A DNA stretch of 48,687 nucleotides, from NCBI RefSeq assembly GCF_002150735.1, contig NZ_MUKA01000028.1, positions 1 to 48,687 on the forward strand, written 5' to 3'. This document shows positions 9,536 to 17,142 of the stretch, piece after piece. The position numbers were made by a program, and so were the translations under genes. Positions within the stretch are counted from its first letter, which is position 1; every line of letters begins with the position of its first letter. The stretch is from Streptomyces africanus. GTDB taxonomy: Bacteria; Actinomycetota; Actinomycetes; Streptomycetales; Streptomycetaceae. Under the pieces are notes generated by a model, which searched no databases, had not been told where the DNA came from, and worked only from the letters and a program-made list of their open reading frames with translations.

Positions 9536-10947
9536 CACGCCGCCTCCTCGAACGCGAAGAGGTGCTGCGGGCGGGGCCGGCCCAGGGCGCCCAGCACGGC
9601 GTCCGCCGCGCCGACTCCACTGCGGACCGCACTCTCCATGGTCGCGGGCCACCCGGTGGCGGTCCACGCTCCGGCCAGGTACAGGCCGGATGCCTTGGTG
9701 CGGGCGCCGGGCCTGAGGCGCCCGACGCCGGGGGTGGGAGCGAACGTCGCGGTGCGCTCCCGGGTGACGAAGAAGTCCTTCACCACGGCGCTCCGGGCCG
9801 GCGGCAGCAGCCGCTCCAGCTCGGGCAGGTACCTCTCGCGCAGCACGGCCACGGGGTCGTCGATCTCGTCCTGGGCCACCGACTGCGACAGCGCGAGGTA
9901 CTGCCCCTCGCGCAGCCCGGACGCCTCGGTCCGGTCGAACACCCACTGCACCGGGGTGCCGAGGGCGGCGAAGAACGGCCGGGCGAGCACCTTGCGGTCG
10001 TACACCACATGGACGTTGAGGATGGGAGCGGTGCCGATCTCCAGGAGCCGCTCCGGCGCGTCGAGGGCACCTGCGGGCAGCAGGTCGTGCGCCTCGCGCT
10101 GCGGTACGGCGAGCACGACGGCGTCGGCCTGGAGCGTCTCGCCGGGAACCCGAACGCTCCACGCTCCGTTCGCGTCCTCGGAGACAGCGGTGACGCGGGT
10201 ACGGACCTCGGTGCGGACGCCGGCGGAGTCGAGCGCCTTGCGGGCCAGCCGGTCGTGCAGGTCGCCGAGCGGGACCCGCGCCCAGCCGATGTCGGCCGCG
10301 CCCGGGTCGGACAGCAGACCGGTCTTGAACACCATCGCGGCGAGTCCCAGGGAGGCGTCGCCCGCGACGGCGTTGAGGGTGGCGACCCCGACCAGGTCCC
10401 ACAGGGCTTCGACGGCGCGCTGCGACTGGCCGTGCGCGGCCAGCCAGCTGCCGAAGTCCTGCGTGTCCAGGGCCGGATCGGCGAGGTCGAGCCCCTTGAG
10501 GGCGAGCGCTGCCCGGCCCACCTTGGCGCGGTCGGCGAGCGACAGGTGCGGATACGTGGCGAGGCTGCGGCCCAGGTGCAGGGGCACGGGCAGCGCGTCG
10601 CGCCGCAGCCTGCCGAGCCGCCGCCCAGCGGGCCGCGCGGCGTCCAGGACGGGCACGTCGAGCCGGTCCTGGAGCGGGGCCAGCGCCGCGCCCTCGATGC
10701 GGTCGAGGAACCAGCGGTAGGCGGTGCAGCAGCGCAGGTACACATGCTGTCCGTTGTCGACGGTCAGCTCACCGCGCTGGAAGGAGAAGGCCAGGCCGCC
10801 GAGTCTCGGCCTGCCCTCCAGCAGGGTGACGCGCACGCCGGCGTCGGCGAGCGCGAGCGCGGCGGTGATGCCGGCGAGCCCGCCGCCCACCACGACGGTG
10901 TGCCGACCGTCGGCGACCGGTCCCCGGGACCCCGTGCCGTGGGTCAT
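9535..10947 (-). CDS. hpnE: Hydroxysqualene dehydroxylase
   Basis: HpnE is a FAD-dependent enzyme that reduces hydroxysqualene to squalene, the last step of the HpnCDE route. The 470-residue protein begins with a Rossmann FAD site VVVGGGLAGITAALALADAG (18-37) and resembles phytoene desaturases. The ATG at 10947 overlaps the preceding small-gene stop as ATGA. Residues about 91-124 (PLQDRLDVPVL to LRRDALPVPL) have a second, degenerate copy in that small upstream gene, so part of hpnE has been duplicated locally. Older annotations may call such genes phytoene dehydrogenase. Confidence 0.92.
   Translation of the reverse strand: MTHGTGSRGPVADGRHTVVVGGGLAGITAALALADAGVRVTLLEGRPRLGGLAFSFQRGELTVDNGQHVYLRCCTAYRWFLDRIEGAALAPLQDRLDVPVLDAARPAGRRLGRLRRDALPVPLHLGRSLATYPHLSLADRAKVGRAALALKGLDLADPALDTQDFGSWLAAHGQSQRAVEALWDLVGVATLNAVAGDASLGLAAMVFKTGLLSDPGAADIGWARVPLGDLHDRLARKALDSAGVRTEVRTRVTAVSEDANGAWSVRVPGETLQADAVVLAVPQREAHDLLPAGALDAPERLLEIGTAPILNVHVVYDRKVLARPFFAALGTPVQWVFDRTEASGLREGQYLALSQSVAQDEIDDPVAVLRERYLPELERLLPPARSAVVKDFFVTRERTATFAPTPGVGRLRPGARTKASGLYLAGAWTATGWPATMESAVRSGVGAADAVLGALGRPRPQHLFAFEEAA
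10589..10690 (-). repeat. hpnE-internal copy of a local duplication
   Basis: This segment of hpnE matches 11104-11190 in the small gene upstream. A 26-base stretch (10644-10669 versus 11144-11169, exactly 500 bases apart) is identical, and flanking blocks ggcagcgcgtcgcg and ggagcggggcc are shared. The two copies read in the same protein frame with a five-residue gap. Confidence 0.85.
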
Positions 10948-11474
10948 CGTGCACCCTCCCCTGCGCGGCGGCCGCACTGCTCGAACGGCGCGCGACCGAC
11001 CGTCTCCGTCAGGGACGCGGCCCCACGCCGGAGGGTTGCCCGCCACTTGTCTCCGACGGCGGGACCGGGAAGGGCGTCGTGCTCGCGCCGCTGCAGGGGC
11101 CGTGGCAGCGCGTCGCGACGCAGCCCCGCAGGCCGCGTGACGCCCAGGACGGGCACGTCGAGCCGGTCCCGGAGCGGGGCCGGCGCCGCGACCCCGATGG
11201 CCCCGACGCGCCCGCAGCGGTCCGGGGAGAGCACCGGCTCGGTCCCGGCGCAGGCCTGCGGGACGCCGCACCCGCGCCCCACCGCCGGGGTGACGCGCGC
11301 GCCCGAACCGCCGCCGGCACTCCCCTGTCGGCGGGCCAGGGAGAACACCGGCACGGTCTCGTGGCGGGCCTGCCGGGCGTGCGGTGCCGTGCTCTGAGGC
11401 GCTGCCTGGCAGCGGGCGCACGCACCCGCGGGGCGGATGTCCGTGGCGTCTTCCCGGACCGGTTCGTTCGTCAC
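10944..11474 (-). CDS. DUF6380-like small operon protein, enlarged by an hpnE-derived segment
   Basis: Function is unknown. The frame encodes 176 residues, starts with GTG at 11474 overlapping the hpnD stop (GTGA) and ends with a TGA overlapping the hpnE ATG (ATGA). Coupling at both ends is strong evidence that it is translated. From memory, Streptomyces hopanoid operons carry a short DUF6380 protein here; the first about 25 residues and the last about 30 (TLRRGAASLTETVGRAPFEQ onward) look like its conserved ends. The middle is Arg/Gly/Ala-rich and includes residues 100-128 (PLRDRLDVPVLGVTRPAG, then LRRDALPRPL), which copy HpnE residues about 91-124. No membrane segment or catalytic motif is visible. 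It may serve mainly to couple translation. Confidence 0.65.
   Translation of the reverse strand: MTNEPVREDATDIRPAGACARCQAAPQSTAPHARQARHETVPVFSLARRQGSAGGGSGARVTPAVGRGCGVPQACAGTEPVLSPDRCGRVGAIGVAAPAPLRDRLDVPVLGVTRPAGLRRDALPRPLQRREHDALPGPAVGDKWRATLRRGAASLTETVGRAPFEQCGRRAGEGAR
11104..11190 (-). repeat. Second copy of the hpnE-derived segment
   Basis: This is the partner of 10589-10690, lying inside the DUF6380-like gene. Relative to hpnE it lacks 15 bases (five codons, RRLGR) and carries scattered substitutions while keeping frame. Confidence 0.85.
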
Positions 11475-12421
11475 GCGCGCCTCCTGACGGTCCGTCGGGT
11501 CACGTGGCGGGCGTCGAGGCCGGACAGGCCGCGCACGGCGACGTAGGCCTTCTCCCGGCCTGGCAGGGAGACGCGGCCGCGCAGCACGGCCTCCGGGTCA
11601 CGCTCGATGCGGTCGAGGAGGCGGCGGTAGATACCGGCCATGGCGGCGACGCAGGCGCCGCTGCGGCGGTCGAGCATGGGCAGCAGCCGGTAGCCCTCGG
11701 CGAAAAGAGCGCGGGCCCGTCGCACTTCGAAGTGCACGAGGCCCGCGAAGTCGGAGCCCTCCGGTGGCCGTGGCCCGGAGAACCCGGCCGAGCAGCCGAA
11801 TTTGGCGAGGTCGTCGGCGGGCAGATAGGTGCGCCCGCCCACGGCGTCCTCACGGACGTCCCTCAGAATGTTGGTGAGCTGGAGCGCGAGGCCGAGCGTG
11901 TCGGCATACTCCGGCGCGCGGTCGACACCGCGCGCCCCCGGTTCCGTGCCGAACACACCGAGCGAGAGCCGCCCGATGGCCCCCGCCACACAGCGGCAGT
12001 ACACCTTCAGGTCGTCCCAGGTCTCGTACGTCTCGCCGCGTACGTCCATCAGGACGCCGTCGATGAGCTCGTCCAGGCCGCCGAGCGGGATCGGGAAGTG
12101 CCCGGCGGCGTGCGCGAGGGCGACGACGACCGGGTCGGTGTCGTCCTCGGCCACCTCGCCCTCGCGGATCCGGGTGAGCAGCGCCCGGGTCTCCTCCAGC
12201 CTGGCCACCTTGACGTCGTCGGCGAGCGCACCGTCGCCGATGTCGTCGACCCGCCGCGAGAACGCGTACAGCGCCGACATCGCACGGCGCTGGGGCGTCG
12301 GCAGCAGCCGGATGCCGTAGGCGAAGTTACGGGCCTGCCGCCCGGTGACGGCCTCGCAGTAGCTGTAGGCGGCGAGTACCGGTGGGGACGCGTGTGGTTC
12401 CGACTCCACGGTCCGGATCAC
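11471..12421 (-). CDS. hpnD: Presqualene diphosphate synthase
   Basis: HpnD joins two farnesyl diphosphates into presqualene diphosphate. The 316-residue squalene/phytoene-synthase-fold protein has the two Mg-binding Asp motifs, DDIGD at 59-63 and DVRED at 188-192 (in QLTNILRDVRED), plus the family signature YETWDDLKVYCRCVAG. The GTG at 12421 overlaps the hpnC stop (GTGA). An internal GTG four codons later is possible but lacks that coupling. HpnD rather than HpnC is assigned from operon order and the QLTNILRDVRED signature. Confidence 0.92.
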   Translation of the reverse strand: MIRTVESEPHASPPVLAAYSYCEAVTGRQARNFAYGIRLLPTPQRRAMSALYAFSRRVDDIGDGALADDVKVARLEETRALLTRIREGEVAEDDTDPVVVALAHAAGHFPIPLGGLDELIDGVLMDVRGETYETWDDLKVYCRCVAGAIGRLSLGVFGTEPGARGVDRAPEYADTLGLALQLTNILRDVREDAVGGRTYLPADDLAKFGCSAGFSGPRPPEGSDFAGLVHFEVRRARALFAEGYRLLPMLDRRSGACVAAMAGIYRRLLDRIERDPEAVLRGRVSLPGREKAYVAVRGLSGLDARHVTRRTVRRRA

Positions 12422-13320
12422 CCCTCTCCTCGCAGAGTCACGCCCACCTCACGCAGCAACCGGACCTTGCCGGGCTTGGGCGGGCCGGGAAGTACGTCGT
12501 AATCGGCGGCGGCGATCGCGCGGACGGCCGCCCTTCCTCCCGCCACGAACCCTGCGAGCAGCAGCTTCAACCTGCCGTGGACGCTACCCACCAGGGGGGC
12601 GCCTTCATTCAGGAGATCCCGGGCCCTTTGCGCTTCGTACGCAATCAGCGCACGGACCGACGCTCCGGCGGATTTCGTGGCGAGGTCCGCCTCCTCGACG
12701 TGAAAGCGCTTCATGTCGGCGGCGGGCAGGTAGATACGGTCGCGGCCGAGGTCCTCGGCCACGTCCTGGAGGTGCTCGACGATCTGGAGGGCCGTGCAGA
12801 CCATGTCGGAGCGGCGGATCCGCTCGGGCGTCGAGGTGCCGGTGACGGCGAGGACGAGACGGCCGACGGGGTTGGCGGACAGCTCGCAGTAGGCGAGGAG
12901 GTCGTCGTAGGTCTCGTACCGGCCGACCAGCTGGTCCTGGCGGTTGGCGGCGATCAGGCCTAGGAACGGCTCGGGGGGCAGCGAGCAGCGCCGGACGGTC
13001 GGCTGGAGGCGGCGCAGCAGGGGGTGGCGGGGAGTCGAGTCGAAGACCCTGCGCAGGTCGGCCTCGAAGGCGTCCAGCAGGACCAGCCGGTCCTCGGCCT
13101 CCTGCGGGGACACGCCGAGCAGCCGGGCGTCGGCGCCACCGGGGGCCAGGTCGCCGTCGCCGATGTCGTCGACCAGGCGGGCGAAGCCGTAGACGGCCAT
13201 GAGGTCGGTGCGCCAGGCCCGGGGCAGGAAGAACGGGGCCACCGGGAAGTTCTCGCCCGCGGCCTTGTCGAGCGTGCCCCGCTCCGGGTCGAGGGCGCGC
13301 GCCGTGCCGGTTCCCGTCAC
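12418..13320 (-). CDS. hpnC: Hydroxysqualene synthase
   Basis: HpnC converts presqualene diphosphate to hydroxysqualene. The 300-residue protein shares the squalene synthase fold with its neighbour HpnD: DDIGD at 51-55 and a diverged second motif QDVAED at about 185-190. GENFPVAPFFLPRAWR near the N-terminus is typical of HpnC. It is the first recognised gene of the hopanoid operon. The GTG start at 13320 overlaps the stop of a 21-codon upstream frame (GTGA), which favours this start. Confidence 0.92.
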   Translation of the reverse strand: MTGTGTARALDPERGTLDKAAGENFPVAPFFLPRAWRTDLMAVYGFARLVDDIGDGDLAPGGADARLLGVSPQEAEDRLVLLDAFEADLRRVFDSTPRHPLLRRLQPTVRRCSLPPEPFLGLIAANRQDQLVGRYETYDDLLAYCELSANPVGRLVLAVTGTSTPERIRRSDMVCTALQIVEHLQDVAEDLGRDRIYLPAADMKRFHVEEADLATKSAGASVRALIAYEAQRARDLLNEGAPLVGSVHGRLKLLLAGFVAGGRAAVRAIAAADYDVLPGPPKPGKVRLLREVGVTLRGEG

Positions 13321-13382
13321 CGCCGGCTGCCCGGCGCGAGGACGGCACGTGCTGCGTGGAGCTGGGGAGTTTCCGTAGCCAT
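13317..13382 (-). CDS. Possible 21-residue leader peptide upstream of hpnC
   Basis: An ATG at 13382 opens a frame reading MATETPQLHAARAVLAPGSR plus one Arg. It ends in a TGA that overlaps the hpnC GTG (GTGA), the coupling used throughout this operon. A GGGAG lies about 13 bases upstream of the ATG, rather far. It could be a translated leader that sets hpnC translation, or chance. The peptide has no recognisable attenuator content such as runs of one amino acid. Confidence 0.4.
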   Translation of the reverse strand: MATETPQLHAARAVLAPGSRR

Positions 13383-13633
13383 CGCCGTCACATCTCCCGT
13401 TCTACACTGCCGACCCAATACACACTATTTCGGACACGCCGCCCGGCCGTCCGCACGGCGGTGCGACGAGCGATGTCGCGCATTATCGCCCTGATTGCCG
13501 CGTTTCGGGACCGGTACAGCTTACGTTGTACAACGCATCGAGGATCGCCAGGGTGTCCCGCACATCACGAGAACACACCGATTGACTCCAAGATTCCTGA
13601 CGAGGGCCGGAGTTGACGCATCTTTTGCAGACG
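13383..13633 (-). promoter_or_regulatory. Hopanoid operon promoter region with a 12-base palindrome
   Basis: This gene-free region lies upstream of the hopanoid operon. It holds a perfect 12-base palindrome CGTTGTACAACG (13524-13535), a likely repressor or activator site. Minus-strand -10-like boxes are TAGTGT (13427-13422) and GATAAT (13487-13482), but neither has a convincing -35 box, so an alternative sigma factor or activator is possible. I found no further genes or riboswitch-like folds in it. Confidence 0.5.
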
Positions 13634-13668
13634 CAGGGCCCCGCCGGAACAGTTCCGGCGGGGCCCTG
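13634..13668 (-). terminator. Strong terminator after the ABC exporter genes
   Basis: This perfect 16-base stem, cagggccccgccggaa paired with ttccggcggggccctg, has a 3-base loop and lies 12 bases after the ATPase stop. There is no U-tract, as usual in Streptomyces. It separates the surface-export operon from the hopanoid promoter region that follows on the same strand. Confidence 0.9.
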
Positions 13669-13679
13669 GCCGGATCGGG

Positions 13680-14459
13680 CTACTTGCCCGTGAACTTCTC
13701 GTACTCCTTGAGCACCTCGTCGGTCGGGCCGTCCATGCGCAGTTCGCCGCGTTCCAGCCACAGGACGCGGTTGCAGGTGTCGCGGATGGACTTGTTGTTG
13801 TGACTGACCAGAAACACCGTGCCGGCTTCCTTGCGCAACTCCCGGATGCGGTCCTCGGAGCGCTTCTGGAACTTGCGGTCACCGGTGGCCAGGGCCTCGT
13901 CGATCATCAGGACGTCGTGGTCCTTGGCCGCGGCGATGGAGAAGCGGAGCCGGGCCGCCATGCCGGAGGAGTAGGTGCGCATCGGCAGGGTGATGAAGTC
14001 GCCCTTCTCGTTGATGCCGGAGAAGTCGACGATGTCCTGGTAGCGCTCCTTGATCTCCTCCCGGGACATGCCCATGGCGAGCCCGCCCAATATGACGTTG
14101 CGTTCGCCGGTGAGGTCGTTCATCAGGGCCGCGTTGACCCCGAGCAGCGAGGGCTGGCCGTCGGTGTAGACCTTGCCCTGCTCGGCGGGGAGCAGACCGG
14201 CGATGGCGCGCAGCAGGGTCGACTTGCCGGAGCCGTTGGAGCCGATCAGGCCGATGGCCTCGCCGCGGTACGCGACGAAGGAGACGCCTCGTACGGCATG
14301 CACCTTGCGCACGCCGCGCTCCTCGCCGCGCTTGAGGATGCGGCTGAGGGCGGCTGTGGCGCTGCCCTTGCCGCTCTTGGCGCCGTTGACGCGGTAGACG
14401 ATGTGCAGGTCGTCCGCGATGACGGTGGGGATCCGTTCGTCCTGCTTCTGCTCAGCCAC
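13680..14459 (-). CDS. ABC exporter ATPase, Wzt/TagH type
   Basis: This is the nucleotide-binding subunit of a polysaccharide, teichoic-acid or galactan exporter. The 259-residue protein has Walker A GSNGSGKST (73-81), a signature of the exporter type (YSSGMAARL, about 163-171) rather than LSGGQ, and Walker B VLMIDE (183-188). It ends soon after the core domain, so it lacks the C-terminal carbohydrate-binding domain of some Wzt proteins and resembles the mycobacterial galactan exporter ATPase (Rv3781, from memory). The GTG start at 14459 overlaps the permease gene by 8 bases. With the adjacent permease and glycosyltransferase it should export a lipid-linked glycan built on the cytoplasmic face. 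Confidence 0.92.
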   Translation of the reverse strand: MAEQKQDERIPTVIADDLHIVYRVNGAKSGKGSATAALSRILKRGEERGVRKVHAVRGVSFVAYRGEAIGLIGSNGSGKSTLLRAIAGLLPAEQGKVYTDGQPSLLGVNAALMNDLTGERNVILGGLAMGMSREEIKERYQDIVDFSGINEKGDFITLPMRTYSSGMAARLRFSIAAAKDHDVLMIDEALATGDRKFQKRSEDRIRELRKEAGTVFLVSHNNKSIRDTCNRVLWLERGELRMDGPTDEVLKEYEKFTGK

Positions 14460-15381
14460 GGCCGTACCTCTCCTCCGCCTTCCAGAAGTACACGAAGCCG
14501 CCCAGGGCGAACAGCACGGCCCAGCCGCCCGCGGCCGCCCACACGTGGTCGGGGAGGTACTCCGAGCCGTAGTCGTCGATGAGGGCGAAGCGCATCAGGT
14601 CCATGTAGATCGCGGCCGGGTTCCACTGGAGGATGTTCGCGATCCAGTCCGGCTTGTCCTTGAGGAAGATCGGGATGGAGAACATCACACCGGACGCGTA
14701 CATCCAGGTCCGCATCACGAACGGCATCAGCTGCGCGAGGTCCGGGGTCTTGGCGCCCGCCCGGGCCATGATCAGCGCGAGGCCGGTGTTGAAGCAGAAC
14801 TGCAGGACGAGCACCGGCACGATCAGCACCCAGGACAGGTCCGGGTACTGACCGAAGCCGACCGCGACGGCGAACAGCACGATCATCGAGAACAGCAGCT
14901 GCTGGAGCTGCTGGAGCGCGAAGGAGATCGGCAGCGAGGCCCGCGGGAAGTGCAGGGCGCGGACCAGGCCGAGATTGCCGGAGATCGCGCGCACGCCCGC
15001 CATCACCGAGCTCTGCGTGAAGGTGAACACGAACACGCCCGTGACCAGGAACGGGATGTACACCTCGCGGGGCAGACCGCGGTCGGCCTCCAGGAGCAGG
15101 CCGAAGATGAAGAAGTACACGGCCGCGTTCAGCAGCGGTGTGGCCACCTGCCACAGCTGGCCGAGCTTGGCCTGGCTGTACTGAGCGGTCAGCTTCGCGC
15201 GGGAGAAGGCGAGGATGAAGTGCCGCCGGTCCCAGAGCTGACGGACGTACTCGATGAGGGACGGCCGGGCGCCGCTCACGCTGAGCCCGTACTTGGCGGC
15301 GAGCTCCCTCGCCGTGAGTCCCTCGTCGGGCGCCGCGGGCGCGCTGACCGCGACCGTGGCGTCGTGCGTTGTCTCACTCAC
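14452..15381 (-). CDS. ABC exporter permease, Wzm/TagG type
   Basis: This integral membrane subunit of the ABC-2 family pairs with the overlapping ATPase. I count about six hydrophobic segments (for example around VATPLLNAAVYFFIFGLLL and the LQQLLFSMIVLFAVAVGF region). A cytoplasmic N-terminal stretch carries the RPSLIEYVRQLWDRRHFILA segment typical of polysaccharide ABC-2 permeases. I chose the GTG at 15381 (309 residues, VSETTHDATV); a frame extension to 15429 adds a basic stretch with no visible ribosome site. The 103 bases before it, after the glycosyltransferase stop, contain only short G/C inverted repeats. Confidence 0.9.
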   Translation of the reverse strand: MSETTHDATVAVSAPAAPDEGLTARELAAKYGLSVSGARPSLIEYVRQLWDRRHFILAFSRAKLTAQYSQAKLGQLWQVATPLLNAAVYFFIFGLLLEADRGLPREVYIPFLVTGVFVFTFTQSSVMAGVRAISGNLGLVRALHFPRASLPISFALQQLQQLLFSMIVLFAVAVGFGQYPDLSWVLIVPVLVLQFCFNTGLALIMARAGAKTPDLAQLMPFVMRTWMYASGVMFSIPIFLKDKPDWIANILQWNPAAIYMDLMRFALIDDYGSEYLPDHVWAAAGGWAVLFALGGFVYFWKAEERYGRG

Positions 15382-15484
15382 TAGTGGAAACTTTCGTCTT
15401 CGAGATGCGCGGCCTGTCCGGGCCTGCATGAGCCGTGGGCCAGGGTACGGCCCGGGTGCTCCCGGATACTCCGATACGAGCTTG

Positions 15485-16357
15485 TCAGATGACGGGGGGC
15501 CGGCCCAGCCGGGTCAGCCGCCACACCGTACGCCACTTCATGGGACGGCGCGGCCCGCACGGGGTCGTCCAGCCCTCGCGGAATCCGCCGAACCAGGCCC
15601 GCAGGGCGGGGCCGGAGGGACGGCGTACGAGGGTGAGCAGCAGCCACACGCCGAGGTAGACCGGGACGAGCGGCGCGGGGAGATTGCGGCGGGCGAGCCA
15701 GACACGGTTGCGGGCGACCATGCGGTGGTAGACCGCGTGCCGCGAGGGAGCGGTCGTCGGGTGGTACAGCACCATGTCGGACCGGTAGTCGATCATCCAG
15801 CCCGCGTCGAGGGCCCGCCATGCCAGGTCGGTTTCCTCGTGGGCGTAGAAGAATGCGTCCGGGAGTCCGCCGACGTCGGCGAAGACGCGGGTGCGCACGG
15901 CGTTGGCGCCGCCCAGGAAGGTCGTGACCCGGGAGGAGCGCATCGGGTCGGCGGCGCGCAGCCGGGGCACGTGGCGGCGCTGGGTGACGCCGGTGTCCGG
16001 GTCGGCTATGCGGAAGCTGATGATGCCGAGCTTCGGGTCGGCCTCGAAGGCCTTCCGGCACAGTTCGGCGGTGTCGTGACCGGCGAGCAGGCCGTCGTCG
16101 TCGAGGAACAGCAGGATGTCGACGTCCCGGCCGGCCGGGCCGAAGGCCTCGATGCCGACGTTGCGGCCGCCGGGGATGCCTAGGTTCTCGGGCAGTTCGA
16201 TCGTTCGGACACCCTCGGGGACGTCCGGGACGGGCGAGCCGTTGCCGACGACGACCACCTCGACCGGGTCGCCGTCCTGCTTGGCGACCGAGTCGAGCAG
16301 GGCCCGCAGCTCGTCGGGGCGGTTGCCCATGGTGATGATGACGGCGCCGACCTTCAT
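15485..16357 (-). CDS. Family 2 glycosyltransferase
   Basis: This 290-residue GT-A fold enzyme uses a nucleotide sugar. N-terminal VGAVIITMGNR, the metal-binding LFLDDDG (DDD at 86-88) and the catalytic-region HEETDLAW (about 173-180) match rhamnosyl/galactofuranosyl-type GT2 proteins. The C-terminal part has one hydrophobic, possibly membrane-associated segment (LVPVYLGVWLLLTLV). The ATG at 16357 follows the CDP-alcohol phosphotransferase stop by 5 bases. Beside a Wzm/Wzt exporter it most likely adds a sugar to a lipid-linked acceptor. Donor and acceptor cannot be read. Confidence 0.88.
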   Translation of the reverse strand: MKVGAVIITMGNRPDELRALLDSVAKQDGDPVEVVVVGNGSPVPDVPEGVRTIELPENLGIPGGRNVGIEAFGPAGRDVDILLFLDDDGLLAGHDTAELCRKAFEADPKLGIISFRIADPDTGVTQRRHVPRLRAADPMRSSRVTTFLGGANAVRTRVFADVGGLPDAFFYAHEETDLAWRALDAGWMIDYRSDMVLYHPTTAPSRHAVYHRMVARNRVWLARRNLPAPLVPVYLGVWLLLTLVRRPSGPALRAWFGGFREGWTTPCGPRRPMKWRTVWRLTRLGRPPVI

Positions 16358-16362
16358 ACCGC

Positions 16363-17142
16363 TCACTTCAGCCTGCTGGAAGCGAGGATCGACACCAGGT
16401 GCAGCAGGGTCTGCACCAGCGCGATGCCGGCTAGCACGGCGACGCCGAGCCGGGAGAAGAACAGGTCGCCGCGGACCTGGTCGGCGACGGCCAGGACGAG
16501 GATCAGCAGGGACGCCTCGATGCCGAGGATCAGGCGGTGGAACTTGAGCGCGGCGGCGGCCTTGCGGGCCAGCGCCATACCGGAGGAGCGGATCTCGGCG
16601 GCGGCCTCCTGGACCGGCGGCTTCCCGGCCTGGTGCCGGGCGACGCCGACGAGGTCCGTCTCGGCCTTGATCAGGATGGCGCCCAGGGCGGCCAGGGTGC
16701 CGAGGAAGGCCCACAGCCAGTCGATCCGGCCGCTGCCCCACAGGTCGGCGGCGCGCAGGCCGAAGCCGACGAGCACGGCGGCGTCGGTGAGGTAGGCGCC
16801 GACGCGGTCCAGGTAGACGCCGTTGAGCGAGTACTGCTTCTTCCAGCGCGCGATCTCGCCGTCGACGCAGTCCAGCAGGAGGTACATCTGGACGCACACC
16901 ACGCCGAGCACGGCGCCCGGGATCCCCGGCACGAGAAGTGCCGGGGCCGCGAGCACACCGAAGACGGTCATCAGGTAGGTGAGCTGGTTGGGCGTGACCC
17001 TGGTGTTGACCAGGTAACGGTCGACCCGCAGGGACACCTCACGCATGTAGAGGCGTCCCATCCAGTGCTCACCGCTGCGCCGGTCCTTCACCCCCGCGGG
17101 GTGAACGACGGGGCGTAGTTCAGCTACCGATGGCCTTGACAT
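16363..17142 (-). CDS. CDP-alcohol phosphotransferase family protein lacking the fourth motif Asp
   Basis: These membrane enzymes move a phosphoalcohol from a CDP-alcohol to an acceptor hydroxyl. The 259-residue protein has several hydrophobic segments and the motif D-x2-D-G-x2-A-R-x8-G-x3-D-x3-D, here DCVDGEIAR (D91, D94, R99), G108 and D112. The last Asp, the presumed catalytic base, would be residue 116 but is Ala; the next Asp is D120. Either chemistry differs or the base is supplied elsewhere. Its start overlaps the dehydrogenase gene by 23 bases. The partner gene at 18918 has a canonical motif. The substrate is unknown. Confidence 0.85.
   Translation of the reverse strand: MSRPSVAELRPVVHPAGVKDRRSGEHWMGRLYMREVSLRVDRYLVNTRVTPNQLTYLMTVFGVLAAPALLVPGIPGAVLGVVCVQMYLLLDCVDGEIARWKKQYSLNGVYLDRVGAYLTDAAVLVGFGLRAADLWGSGRIDWLWAFLGTLAALGAILIKAETDLVGVARHQAGKPPVQEAAAEIRSSGMALARKAAAALKFHRLILGIEASLLILVLAVADQVRGDLFFSRLGVAVLAGIALVQTLLHLVSILASSRLK

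Noticed and set aside
13483..13761. 92-codon minus-strand frame between the ABC exporter and hpnC
   Set aside because: It runs through the perfect terminator stem and the end of the ATPase gene in another frame; no ribosome site or motif supports it.
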